Shown: in pieces, positions 10,106 to 24,500 of the stretch
How positions within the stretch are numbered: the first letter of the stretch is position 1
Layout of the letters: each line of letters starts with the position of its first letter
Assembly (NCBI RefSeq): GCF_000150275.1
Contig: NW_002060944.1
Span: forward strand, 5,095,080 to 5,159,079
DNA: 64,000 bases
Direction of reading: 5' to 3'
From: Trichoplax adhaerens
Lineage: Eukaryota > Placozoa > Uniplacotomia > Trichoplacea > Trichoplacidae
Notes under the pieces: model-generated
The model's input: only the letters and a program-made list of their open reading frames with translations
Told to the model about the DNA's origin: nothing
Databases searched by the model: none
Translations under genes and position numbers: made by a program

Positions 10106-13100
10106 TTAACGCTGACTTTGATGAGTATGCATGTGTCTTCGAAGATCGACTTTACGTGGAAAAGCACGGCTACAAATTTCACATGAGAATGGCTTAAACC
10201 CTGTATGCTTGCGGCTATGAGTAATTAAATTCGACGATTGACTAAATGCTTTACCACACAATGTACATTTGTGAGGTTTTTCACCAGTATGAATATAGGT
10301 ATGCTTTTTCATATCGGATTTTTGATGAAATCTTTTGCCACAATATTGACAAGCAAAGGGTCTTGTATTGGTATGGATTAACATATGAGTAGATAGTGTC
10401 GATGATCGTTTAAAAATCTTNAAACAAGTCTTACACTCATAAGACTTAATATTCGTATGCACTGCCTTATGTTGCTCTAAACTAACTCGATGTCCAAAGG
10501 TTTTTCCACAGGCGTCACATTCGAACGGTCTAACACCCTAGAATGAATTGGATTATATGAAACGAAATGACAGTTAATGATCGTATACGCATATTAGAGC
10601 TTAAAAATTTCATTTCTTAGCAATTTTTCAACGTAACTCTTAACATAGATAATCGAAAATGATACAACACTATATATAAAGTAGAATACATAGCATGAAA
10701 TAGTATGATACCAACACTAGGCTAAACTGAATCATCCTAGCTTAACATTCTTTTACATCCGTATAATACTACTTACAGCATGAGAGCGCCGAACATGAAT
10801 TTCCAATCCATGTGCCGTATTGAAACCTTTCTTGCAAGTAAAACACTCGAACGTTTCACACGAAACCTTTCCATTACTTATGGAATCACAATTATCTTCC
10901 ACATCTAAATCTTCGCTATTTTTCGATTCGTGGTCAATGAGTCGTGTCTTGCCTAATTTATCTTGATTATCCTCGATACCTTTTGTTGATGTAATTTCTC
11001 GGTTTCTATCTGTATTACGATAAATTCCTTTAGGAAATTGATTTAAATTCAATGAATTGAGCGATTTGTTGTATAAATTATTGGCTGCAGTCACAGCAGC
11101 CGCCGTTGTATAATTGCTGATAGCATCTTTACGCCAGCACATATGTGGTGCTTGATAAGGCCAATAGCACGACGGAAAGGGAGGTGCTTGCCCACCAAAT
11201 AAATATGGATGGCGAAAATTGACGTAGGACAGTGGTGATATTTGAGAAACTTGATGTGTCATATTAGGATAATAGACTTCAGGATAAGTAGCTTTAGGTA
11301 CAGCGATATCCAAACGATTGTTTGATCCTAAAATTCAAAAGGAACAATTAAACACACTTTGTGAGTATTATTCGCTTGCGTCTATTTAGAAAACTGAGCT
11401 CAATAAATGCGAAACACTTTTATACTATAATACAATAAAACAGTTTTAGCTCATTCAAGAAATAATTTGCATCGTATAGGAAAATCTCATCATTAAAAAA
11501 CTGTTAAGCTTGGAGTAGATCTCTTGAATTATAGTTCTCTATCTTAGATCACTTATTCAAATAATATAAAGATGAAACGTATTATTACGGTGAAATTAAG
11601 CGACTCACGAATATTTCAGTTTGATAATACGCATAATACGACATTTCTATAATCGAAAGTTATATTCCATCCTATTTTATTAAGAATAGACTATTGCAAA
11701 AATAAAAATAAAGCAGATCTCCATCATAATTAAAATAAGTCAAGTAAAGCGAAACTCATGCCATAATAAATAATATGATAACCCTGGAATCGTCATTACA
11801 TGTAGCCATGAATCAATGTCTCAAAATCACTGCTAAGGAGCTATAAGGTATGATAGACTAAGTTAAGTTAAAATCTGAGCTCTTTTACGGTAAAAAAAAG
11901 GGTAAAAAACCGATAGAAATAAAATAATATTTAAAAACTTTGAATCAGACTAATGTAACAGCAATAGCGAAATCTTCTCTTAAAACAGCCGTAAGTAAAT
12001 TTATTTTAAATAATAATTATTATAATCAATATACCTTAACGGAACTGTTAAATGATTTATTCAACTATGTCGTGAAATTTATATTATCAGGTACAGCCAT
12101 AACAGTCAAGGATAGTGAACTGGAATGTAGTCTAAACGCGTACTATGTAAAGCAGATATTTATATAGGAAAAATTCCTATTTATCAAGCGTCCTTACAAA
12201 AAGTCAACGTATGTATTTCCGCATTCTGCAAGAAGTTGATTGGGAAATGAAATATTGATTGTATTGTAAAGCAATCATTATCATAAAAAAATTCTACGTC
12301 GAAAGTATTACTAACCTATTATAGTGTATCACGATATTATCAATAGAATTATAAATTTAAAATTATTATTGACAATCAGTTGTGAGAAAAATTTGCACAT
12401 GGACGTGCAATCAATGGGATATGATAAAGGATAGAATAAAATAACGATAATAACCTTTCTCAAGAGGGATTATAATTATTAATGAGATTTTATGTCTTAA
12501 TGAATAAATCAAGCGTCAATATTGATGACTTCTTATTAATATAATTAAAATATTGGCCGTTGTCTTGTGTATCATCATTTTCTCCAATTGAAAATTATAG
12601 AAAGTAAAAGTATAAAAAGTAATAAATGCATTATTATAAAATGTACTGTTCAAATCTCATCATCAGTATTATAGAAAATCATTTATATAGAAAAATAAAA
12701 GAGTTAATGATCGAACGGATACAAATTATGCTATGTAATTTTCTTTTTTAGTCGATTTTAATCACTCAGCATAGTCATTACGATCAGAATCAATAGGCAA
12801 AGAAACATAATTAACAGTTTTTGTGCCATTTCCGTTAGGAATTATTTTGGAAACGCTATTTAAATTACTTCCTTAAACGTTAGCTAGACAAAGTCAAGGC
12901 TATAAGCTATTTTAATCCTTAGTAGTAATCATTTAAGTCATATCGTGTATTGCTCAAAACTGCGCATATTAATGGAAGAAAATACTATGATGCTGAAACA
13001 AAATATGGCTAAGGACTATATTATAGGTTATAACTCAGTTAATAAATAAGTATTAGTCATGATAGAGAGAATTTCGTATAATTTGTCTAATTTGAAAGTA

Positions 13101-14761
13101 TTAACAGAAAGTCAAATCGAAAACTCTTGGGAATAATCTCATTCGACAATTATAAAAATCATTATAAGCTAAAGTGTAGGGAGTGCTTAGCTATTTCTAT
13201 TTTCTGTTTATAAGCGGTAATTTTACAATCAAGGAAGCAGATGTAAGTGATAGCGATGGAAATTGAGAATAATCAACTTAAACTGTCTATAAATCTCAAC
13301 ATGACTGGCTGAAAATGTACCAGAATATCAAATAACTTGTGGCAATCTTGATTTAACGCTAGTTAGAGAAAGGTTAAAAAAATAAAATCATCGTCATCTC
13401 TCTGATCATAATGTCTCAGCTATACAGCAGACATTTTTAATTAGTAGTATTATCCTTAACTATACTGTTGTTAAGTTAGAACACGTAATATTAAATATTC
13501 GCTTCATCTTGATGCCTTTGTGCCGTATGTAATCGAAAACAATATTTTTCTCTATTTTCGAAAATATTAGAAATCCTTTCTCTTTTGAATTAACTGATAC
13601 TTGCCATACATCAAGATGTATACCATTATTAATTAAAATTCAAGGAAATTTTAGATATTATATCAATTTATTAGATAATATTCTCAATTCTGTTAAAGTA
13701 AAAGCAATAGATTTATAGTTGATGAAAATAGGATGAGAATCTACATCTTTTCATGACTGATTAATTAAAGACAGTATTAAGATGATAATAAACAAATATA
13801 AATAAATTGCAATACAGAGTACCGACAATAGAATTAAAATTAGATAATGTTATTAATAGATTATCTCTTCCTTGTGATGGTGGATAAATTAACTATACTT
13901 CAATCTCTTACACCAATGATGACATAATCTCAATCAAGTTAAATTACTTCTCTTGTAGCTAGGAAAGACGGAATGTTGATGAGAAGAGATTTATTACTCG
14001 ATCTGGAGAGTAGTATAATGTGGCCCTAGATTGGATTGATATCGTGTGTTTATACAAAAAAAAGGCAATATAGTAAACACGGAAAATTGCATCCGATATT
14101 GAATAGCGTCTGGGTGCAGAAATATTGACAACGGTTGCGTTTATGTTGTAAATAACTTTAAATTTATCAATGTGGTAGGCACTCATTTCATTTACATGCA
14201 ACACGGATTAAAATAACAGAACTAAATTTGGCGGAAAATGTTAGACTTTATTATCCCTTTTCATAAAATAAATCATTCAGGGGAAAAAAATAATATACCT
14301 TCAATGAATTGAAATTTTTCGTTTGATTAGACTAAATACATTAAAGTTAAGTTAGAAACTATACCGCGAACAAATAACCTTTCAACAAAATCAAATAAAA
14401 TTAATGTAACTACTATTTAAAATACGTGTTATATTGGAAACTTCCATTTATGATCTAATTACGTTAGTTTAATGCGTGACATTTTAGAAGTTGTCAAGAG
14501 AAAATTGACTTGATTCTTAACTGCAAAAACAAAAATATGGGACTTCGTAGTTATTATCAACTTGATCGTAATCATTATGCGATGGAAAGATTTATGCGTA
14601 TGACTATAAATTTTTCTCTCAATTTTGGCTAACATCGACAAACTACAAACAGAAAATGCCTTACCTTTTAAATTAGATGTAGTATGAATAAAGTCAGATG
14701 GGTAAGAAGAGTTGGCCAGGTTCATTTTATTCTTGATTTTAACCAGGAAAGATTTTGGCAT
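10106..14761 (-). CDS. GFI1: GFI1/GFI1B-type zinc-finger repressor with SNAG domain
   Basis: Three minus-strand exons are joined: 14761-14665 (ends phase 1), 11327-10777 (ends phase 0) and 10537-10106, giving 359 aa. Exon 1 begins [11 protein letters not shown], a SNAG repressor motif that recruits LSD1/CoREST in vertebrate GFI1; the lysine at position 8 is kept. Exon 2 carries a low-complexity linker and finger 1 ([10 protein letters not shown] ... HVRRSH). Exon 3 carries fingers 2-6, including [63 protein letters not shown] and KVDLRRH. All six C2H2 pairs are intact. Fingers 3-5, the ones that contact the AATC core in GFI1, are the best conserved. An undetermined base at 10421 makes one finger-3 residue ambiguous (TTN, Phe or Leu) at a non-zinc position. 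The protein is a nuclear DNA-binding repressor by family. Confidence 0.95.
11328..14664 (-). other. Intron 1 of the GFI1-like gene
   Basis: A 3.3 kb intron that separates the SNAG exon from the rest. The donor is G|GTAAGG at 14664 and the acceptor TTTTAG at 11328. It is AT-rich and no other coding exon is evident. It is the longest intron I could assign with confidence in the window. Confidence 0.85.
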
Positions 14762-14838
14762 CGCTTGTTATTCTTGCAAGACGGAAAATGATTTTTTTTT
14801 TCTTTCTATTAGTAGTCACCACGGCAGGTTAATCTTTT

Positions 14839-15266
14839 CAGGTGGGTGTTGGAAGTGTGTTGGCTAGATCAGATTTGATGGAGCATTTATAACCCTATTG
14901 CCTCCTTTTATGCACCTAAAATCAAGATATGAAGAAAAAGTTGTAGACAACGAGTAACAATCGGATGCAACAAACTTCTGTGTATACAGTGTGAGAATAG
15001 TGGACAAATACTTTGAGACTGATATTCATTATAGATACAATCGGAGAATTATAATCAATAATTTTGGTTTATAATATTACCACTGAATGTAATATCATTG
15101 TAAAAGAAAAGGAAAAGAAATTGTAACATCATGTACATATTTAATAAACTGTATTATCAGCTGGAGTAGGGGCAGGTGAAAAGTAACTCACGAACAATGA
15201 AATATTTATTGTTGTCGGCTTGTTTATTGAAAATTGTTACAGCTGTCAATCTATGCTGTCCACCTG
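14839..15266. promoter_or_regulatory. E-box cluster upstream of the GFI1 start codon
   Basis: Five CANNTG sites of the CAGCTG or CAGGTG class fall within about 430 bp upstream of the GFI1 ATG. They are CAGGTG at 14839-14844, CAGCTG at 15158-15163, CAGGTG at 15173-15178, CAGCTG at 15240-15245 and CACCTG at 15261-15266. Four lie within 109 bp in otherwise AT-rich sequence. These are the cores preferred by class A/proneural bHLH dimers. The regulatory role is inference. Confidence 0.4.
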
Positions 15267-18200
15267 CAAGAATTCTAAACATGATGCTAATATTTAACTA
15301 CTCAATCTAAGAGATTAAATGATGATGATCACTTTATCCCTAACTCAATTTAAATACTGTAAACTTAAGTAAATCAACTTATCAATGTAATATAAAAATG
15401 GACAAAATCAATCGATCATCATTATCAACTCATAATAATATATTAACCGATATGCATTTAATTTGATAAAATAAAAAATTTTATTAGATATTATGATGAT
15501 CAGTTTATAGCTTTAGCCAATGTCAGTTCCATTATGTAAGTATCAACATTCATAAATAGGATATTTAAAATCGATTGGCCTACAATACATATTTTACTAG
15601 TTAAAATTCTGAAGCCAAATCATGAGAGTTGAAAAAGGTAAATCAAAATAGGGAAATTACTACAGATAAATATCGGTGCATCATTGATGGCTACTATGAT
15701 CAAAATTTATGGATAAAAAATGTAATCGATTGAAGCAGTCAATTGCTTTATCAGTAATATATATTTATATTTTATGTGATTAAGGCACTGTAGCACTAAA
15801 TTAAGGTTTGTTAATTCCTTGTGATTATCAATCTAAATACTTTTCATTTATGACCATTATTCATAGCCTTTGTTATCTATTAAGTTAGATTAAGAAATGA
15901 AATTATTTCTTTTCTTTGTTGCTAACCAACTGACAATATCGCAATTAAAGTTTAATGTGATTTTTACTTTTATGTTATTAGTTACACTTGTGCAATCAAA
16001 TGGGTCATTGGATTAAACGTAGACAATAACGCATAAAAATACCAATGCTGCTTTAGATAGTTATTTTCTCAATACAGCTTGTCATGCCGTGATTTTTTCC
16101 AGACGATCATCGCTGGAATAATAAGCTATTGTACAATATATACATATCTCTATATTGTAAAGATAGCTATAAAAACTATTTCAATAATTGCTATCATAAT
16201 TTACTGAAAATAATATTGACAATTGAAGGAAATGGGATTTAACAAAGTATCGCACTGTAACCATTTATACCTTTGATAATAAAATAATAATGCCTTACGT
16301 ATATCAGCAGTATGTTATCCGTGTACATAAAAAATGCAGTTAAATCTTTAAACTGATATAACTCATTTTAGTAATTTTATTAAATAGTAATCATTATGGC
16401 TATGATTTAATAATAACAAATCTTTAAGCATGGCATGAGTTTACGAAATTATACATTTATATCGTGAACATGTCTAGTTACACTAAATTGAGGTATAGAT
16501 GATGCAGTGATTAAATTAGTTTAAAGGTGACATTGAAGACAGATGGTATACGAGTGATTTCCTGTAATAATGTAATAGGTAGTGAGATTATTGCAGTCAC
16601 GACTTTAAATGAAAAGATTGAAATAGAGTACCTTATATGATGGCTTAAACAAGATTTACTCGTGTTACACAATATGAATACTTTAGACCAGTGTGGAATA
16701 ATTTGGCTACTGTCACCTCTCTCTTTCACTTAATAATGACCATTAACATTTTACCCTACCAGAGTGCGGTACGTACTAACTAGTTAACAATTGGGAATCA
16801 ATTTTGGAATCCTATAGTGTTAGAATACAACCTATTGCCATTGCTTCATGCAGTCAATCTGTCATTATAAGCATGAGTAATAACGATATTTGTTTGGCTC
16901 ACGCCTGAGAAAATGTTGCATACGTATCATTCCATTATAATTGTAAGCGAATTTTGATAATACGCAATCATCAGAGGATTATCATCATTCATAGAAAATA
17001 ATAGAGAACCCTTGGGGCACTATTATCATGTTTCAAATATTTCTTCAATTCATTCATCTACTGATCTACTCGATCCCATCTGATATTATAATAGTATCTA
17101 TCAATTTATCTATCTGTCTATTTTGTACTTTTCTCCCTTTCATGTCCATTCTAACCTAATTCGTTCACTTAACTCCAATGATGATAGAATTGTCAGTCCA
17201 TTGAACGATAACGAATGAAGGACTCTCTCTCTTTTCATTCCATCTATTTCAGATGGTGTTAATGTGAATTTTTCTTAACTGAATGCTACAATAATCCATT
17301 TATTTTTTAACTTTCAATCTAAGAAAGAAAGTATACTTTATTTGCAAACAGGCGGGTTATAATCTATCTCTATTGTCTTCTTTTGCCAATGTCAGCGTTT
17401 AATAGGAATGTAAAGTTTAAAAAAGATCGTCTATCATGATTGCAGTTTTATTATGATGACGATACATCAACATTGGTTATACTCTCTACCATCTTGCAAC
17501 TATGATGATCAAATAGAGTTTCAACTCAATCCAATATGATCATTTTCAAGTACTCCAACTTAGCAATAGATGTAACAACGGATGGAAATTCCATACGATC
17601 AGTGCTCGACATTCCATCGTTGATTCACTTATTACAAGTAAATTTTTCAGATTTTTTAATTTTTAATTTTTCTGATTTATCAACCATTTGCCATGTTCTC
17701 ACGTTAGTAAAGTAATTAATCTCTTTTATTGGCTAGCAATCTAAATAAATGAATATAAAGCTTTTGTATTCTAGTTAAGCCAAGACAATAGCTTCTATTC
17801 TCTTTTTTGAATGGACCGTTAAAGCACAGACTAACTCACTTAATACTCTGTCTGTTATGACGTGGGTTCGCCCGGATAGTACGGACAGACATAGCGACAC
17901 AAGTAGCAAATTGATTACAGTTGCTAATCAGTCATTCAGAAGGTTATTTGCTCTAAATTGTCCTGATTTTAGCATTGTTGCCTATCCAATTTCTGCTTTG
18001 GATATCCTATCATGGTAAGAGAGTTTTTCTGGTCTGATTCAGTGAGATTTGATGGTCTTATGGCATTTCTAGTCATGCCATGGCTTCCATCGTGAATCTA
18101 TCGTCCGCAGTCCGCGGTCCGTAACATGTATCTGTCCCATAGAGTTAAGAGAAAAAAACCAACAATAACAAGTCTGTCTATCTGTATCTGGTCGAGAAGT

Positions 18201-18503
18201 CTGTACATCTGTATATCTGGAATAATTGGAGCTGCCTAGAAGTTCCTCCTAGGCCTTGTAGGCTAGAATGGAAGTGAAAGTTGAGAAGAAAGAAAATCTT
18301 TCTGATCTCTATCATATTACTAGAGATAAGAATGATATCCTACCTGTACAATATACCTTACTTATGATCGTAGGCTGGTTGCTCTTCTATTTTTTTTTTT
18401 CTTTTACAGTTGTAAAAATGGCCACCTTTAATGTAATACATACTGTGTCGCTGTAGGTAAGGACTATTTAGAAAGAGAAGCTATGCTTTCAGTTTGACAC
18501 TCT

Positions 18504-18531
18504 CAGCTGCTTTCAACCAGCTGTACAGGTG
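18504..18531. promoter_or_regulatory. Distal triple E-box
   Basis: CAGCTG at 18504-18509, CAGCTG at 18518-18523 and CAGGTG at 18526-18531, spaced 14 and 8 bp start to start. They use the same core types as the proximal cluster about 3.3 kb nearer to GFI1. Possible enhancer; not proven. Confidence 0.3.
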
Positions 18532-21500
18532 GATCCATGGAACAAATACCAGTTGAAATTAGCTATTTTGCCGTCTGGTGTCCTCTATACGGAAGATGGG
18601 GTTGATAGAGGGGCAAATAGCTAACTTATTAGCAGTTTTTGACCCTCTAGATCAAAGATATTGCAAGGCATTGAAATGAAATGCACGTATAATCTGTTCT
18701 ATCGGTTGAAGTAGAAAGATTATAAAGTTAGATGATATTTTAGTTTATTATATTGGACTGGATCATATATGAAGTTGCTTTAAAGATAGCCTATTTTCAT
18801 AGCTGTCTAGCTAGGGTATACCCTGTAGGTACGTACAATCTATCATGAACTACTAGATGCACTTAGTCGTCCACAGTACTATATATACTCGTAGAATAGA
18901 AATCTTGTATACGCTCGTATATTACCAAGATACAAAACTTATTTAATAAGTTTTCGAATCTGCTGTAGACATAAACACGATGATCTTCAATCGACATTAT
19001 ATGATCAGGCAGGTGTCCTATCAAGACATGTAGAAGCCATGATATATAAAGAAAAAAATCAAAGCGATAACTATAAATTGAACTACTGGATAATATACTG
19101 TACTTCAACGTACGGAAGAAATAGTTTACTACCTGACTCAATTTGAAGCGACAGTCCTTTGTATTTGGAAAGGTCATTTTGTAATTAAAACTTATACATT
19201 TAAATAAATGATTTTATTAATTTAACACCTAGTTCAATACAGATTTAGATTCAGTGTTCAATAATTATAAAGTTATGAATACATTTGATCCATCTGACTA
19301 CACAAGCATTATGGATGGGTGGGCAACAAATCAAATATAAAATTGACTACCATGTCATCATTTTATCTAATCGAAAATAAGATACACTACACCACGAACA
19401 ATCTAATTTGTAATCAATACCATTGATAACTTTCAATAATAATTTAGGTTATACACTATCTAATTATATCGATCCAATTAACAAAAGTTACTGTATTTAG
19501 TACGTTTGTTATTTTTACATTTTTTTCCTATAAATGTTGATATGACGTTGAAATCTTTATACTGATACTGGTTAAAAGTAAACTATTAAATCATTAAGAG
19601 TATCTAAAGGCTGACATCTATTGATCCTTTTCATTCTGTGCAACAAATAACTGCACTACATGACTACCAGTAACTTTAATCAAGGATTAATGCTTATCAT
19701 GGTCGATTAGTAATAAAGCAGCCAACTATGATTGAATACATTGTTGCACCTGCTTGAATTCATCAATTTCCTTGTATTCTTATTTGTCAGGAAATAAAAA
19801 AAAAGCAGTTTCCCGTTAGGCGCATAATCTGATTATGGTTAGGATTTAGCAATCAAGATCGCTCATTTTAAATATAAAAAAATAGAAATCAAGTTAGGAT
19901 AGTGAAGCTCAATTATCCTTGCTCATGCTTAATTTCACTTTATCCAACTTGATGATATTAATTCATTCGTACTATTTGCTTATTTGCATCTGATACTCAT
20001 CATTTACGTTAATTACTGTTGTTATGAGTATTATAATTGCTACTATTATTTATCATTATTAACTTGAAAAGTGATCATTTCTTCATCGATGCTTACACAA
20101 ATTTTTACGAATTACGTCAATAACAGTACATGATAATGAAAATGGGTTTACTAAAGATATTGGCTTTCTTTTATCGTTGATCTTTGCCATTTTAATTGTT
20201 TGCTATATTTATGATCCCAATAGATCTATTCAGCTAATAATCTAATGATATATAAGCTATTAAATTTAATGTTTATATCGTCTATCGTTATCATTCCCTG
20301 CCTATATCATCATTAAACAATGAAATCGTTATGCATCTGTCGGAGCTGTTCTAACATCCAATTCTTCATCATTTATTAAATATTAAACATTAAATAACGT
20401 GATCATTCACTTTTTAAATATTAATTATACTAATCAAGTTTATTCTACTATAATTCTCTTTCATTCTTGCTATTAAGTAATCCACTTTTCTTTATTTAAC
20501 TGGCATAATGCATAATTTATGCGCATTTCTATCGATATCACTCATTATTTATTGATCTTTTTGCAAGATTATCCGTTACATTAACTTTTTTCTGTCAACA
20601 ATTATAGCAACAAACTGCTGTATTTATCTATAGCTAAAATAATCGCCGTTAGTAATCTGATTATGCCGGAAGCCAAAGTATCGATTAGGATTATTAAATA
20701 AAATCTAATCATATAAAATACAGCAACTTAAGATCGTTGTTTATCCTTTTTTAATTTATAATAAATACTATTTTTAATTTTAATTATTCAATTTTATATT
20801 TACTAAGAGTTTTGTTGATAATAATATAATCTAAATGGACATAAACATGATGTTAAGGTAGGGTTCGTGGTAGTTTATCTTAAAACTTTAAGAAACATCT
20901 ATACAGGACGATAATAGAGATGGAGTACAGTAGTACATCCATATATATGATAAATCATTTTCTGTTCAATTACTCCTTTTCAATACCTATTTTTAATCTA
21001 GATAGATCATTCGGTACCTATGGAAATAGACCAGAGTCGTAAATATAACTGGCTATAGTACGTATATCTTTAAATTTATCACAATGTAATCATCAGAAAA
21101 ATCAAACAATCATTACCAAACAGTTAAAATTTCGATATCGATGTTAACTAGATGTCCCAGTACAATGATTATTATGAAATCTTTGATGAACAAAATTATC
21201 AATAATAATTATATGATACTACATTATATATTTTTAAACTACAAATAGCGGCTTTAGTCTATGACTTGGATTGCTTTACTCCTGTATTTCGCTTGCAGTC
21301 ATATTGGATCTAATTAAAAGGAAATATGAACTAGTAAAGGATAAAAGCGGTCTTAGTCATAACAATCGATAATAGTAATGTTTTTCAAGTTATAGGCTGT
21401 ATTTGCTCTGAGAGTAGACTTTTATTCATCGTTGATACAGAAATAAAAAACGCTACATTTTCTTTGTAATCTTTTAATATATTAAAAGAATTATAGTGCT

Positions 21501-24500
21501 TTTTATGTGTAGCATGAAATCACCTACATTCTATTTAAAGACACTTATTATCGATCTAAGGGAACAAACTACAAAAATGTTAAGATAGTGGTAGGATTAA
21601 AGATAACAAGTTGAAGTATCACTATTTCGTCTGTTTGATATAACTATTGTTATAACCTGCAAAACTGTTTAGCTAATGATTTCGTGCTACAGTACCTTAA
21701 TTTTAATAGTCTAGTGTAGTTTACTGTCAGAAAATTATACTTGTATTGATTATACAACATGTATCGATATTATTAGCAAAATCTTTAGTACGCTATTATT
21801 CTAGTAACCTCATCTTAGTAGATAATACTTACAAACTTTAATATTTCATCAGAATTATTCATTATTAATTTTGACTTGATCACTCTTAATTACTTTAACC
21901 GATTTATGATAAGATTTATTAGCAGCACTGTATGAAACTGTATTTTGACAATTTGGTCGGAGTTGTTGCATTATATATTTTGGTTTATTATTTTCAAGGC
22001 ATAAAAATTAAAAGTTGAAAGCAGTGCGTGTAAAATTTCAACGTATTTTTAGTCCCGCTGATGCGATTTGATACTACGCTGATACGGTCATTTTCTATAT
22101 CATTTATCCCTCCCAACTTACGTCGATAATCATAACAGATGGCTACATCATCGTCAGAATAGCACCGACATTTAAATAATTGATCAGGTACATAAAGGTA
22201 ATAATAATGATCTTGGATGCAATCATGCGAATCATTACCGAAGTCTTTTATTTCCGATAAAACTATAATAATTTCGTAGCATTCAAAAGAAAATTATTAA
22301 ACTTCTATCATTGAATTTTTTTACTATATTATCTATTCTGTCTCCTAATATCTATGAAATATTATCTAAAGAGTATATAATAAACGCATCCATAACTTCT
22401 CATACTACAGTATTAAACAATAAGTATCAATGATAATAACTGTCATTAGTAAAACGATATAAAATATTCCTAGAATATATTCCTATCATGCTGGTTTAAT
22501 ATATCGTCTGTTGACATATTTTCTGTTAAAACGATGATACAAGAATCCTTCATTGACATGATCTTGGTGTCAATTATTATAGTCGTAAGGTAAAACTAAA
22601 AGCTGGATATCCTTGAATGTCGTTATTATTTATTTCCTGGTTTCTGGGCCCTAAATCTTCAATCCTTAATAAATATTTTAATATTATCGGAAGCTAAAGT
22701 ATAATTAAAAGGGTAACATCAGCGCTAGCAAGTCAAATCAATTTTCTACTGGCGCTATTGTAGATTGATTGACAATAGATACCGTAGGGAGAACAACTTA
22801 ATTAAAATTTATAGTATTCAATCTGATTGTTTTATTATTTACTTTTATACATCATGATCGTCATTAATGCAGCAACTATTCATACTTTAACAGCTGCAGT
22901 ACTTTATTTAATCTACGCATAAGCAGCGGTTAAATTAATTTTAGTCTTTAGCTGTATTATATTAGATTACTACTTTACTTCGAGTGAACTTACATTGAGA
23001 AATCTATCTAAACATAGTTAATTAAACTAATTCAGTACAATTATTTTAAACTAATCTCTCTCTCATAACCCATTATTTAATTGAATTCATTATTAATCAA
23101 CTGGACTGATATAGAAGGATTACCGTTAAAAGAATGCTTAGAGATTAAACAAGATTTGGTATTAAAGATCGGGTTTATTGATAATTAAATCCTTCCTTTA
23201 ATCTTAATAATCAACATTAAGTTGAAGGCTACTTTTTAGGCTTTTATTCATTATTGTCTAAATTATAATAAAATAGTAAATGTAGGGTAAGCAAAGAGCG
23301 AACGGGCTACAGTATTTACCCTTAATTTTAATGCTTTATTGCGTTGGAAATAATCAATTAGATCATAACTGATGTAACCTTTACTCGTAATTTAATAAAT
23401 AAAATGATATTATTTAATTAAAACTGTGTAAATACGCAACTAGCAGTTGAGTTAATAATTTGATTCATCATTACTCCCTCACTCGCAAAATTAAACAGAG
23501 ATAATTGAGTTAAAAGTGGGAATGTACATTGTAATATTATTTTACACGCTGCCTTGTATCAACTTCTTTGCATTATATACTATGTATTATTATATTGAAC
23601 GTATAAGTATCGATATAAGTCAGCTTTTCTCTCTTAATAGACCTAAGACTTTGATTATTGTCACAATAATAAAGGGATCAAAGTTGTCTAGACCCCGTGG
23701 TTGAGTACTTTTAAAACTACAGCTGGAAAGTATTAATATTTGAATTCATACCAGAGTTATATAGGGATGGTAGTTAAAAAAACTTCACTATTATATAAAT
23801 CATGACATAATCATCCCGACAGAATACCTAAAAGTTGCTATGATAAACTTCAAGTTAAAGCATGAATAAATCACTAGAAGGTATCTTCACGAGCAAATTT
23901 ATTCGCATTTAAAAAGTACATTAAAAATTATTATGATTTCAAACAAATGTGAATAACCAAATGACCCGTGTTGATGTAGTTATTATGAAGATAAGTTAGA
24001 TTTCAATCGATCACAAAAATCAACGTTTAAGATTTATCTGTTATAGACTATACGAGTATATGAATACAGCTTTATATAGATAGTCGACTTATTGCAAAAT
24101 ATCAACGACGGATTATCTAAACGAATGAGATTAAATACATTATGTACGAGCGCTAAAGCCAACTTTAACGGAATGGATATTGTCAATGGAAGAAGCTGAA
24201 TATTTTAACTACAGTATAGAGTAAAGCGTATACCTAAATAATAGGTAAACGATCAAAAACTTCAACCAACTGGAGCCAGTATTTTGAATATATACTGTTA
24301 CTGAAAGTAGCAGCGGCAGCAGTATAGCTCATAAAGCCGACGTTAAAAGCACTACACAATAAAGTCATCACATTGGAAGGACACTACCTTAAATTTTTAT
24401 GAGACATTCTATACTGTACAGTGTAAGTAGAGGTTCTCTATATTAGACCTCTACCGTACACTAGTATATATATTTTATTATTATACACAAAGTTACTTTG

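Noticed and set aside
18268-18456. 62-codon plus-strand frame starting MEVKVEKKEN with a hydrophobic stretch
   Set aside because: Could be a small first exon, but no in-frame donor leads to a recognisable partner; the stop directly precedes a GTAAGG.
18863-19177. 104-codon minus-strand open frame
   Set aside because: Composition looks like random AT-rich sequence, with no domain and no splice context.
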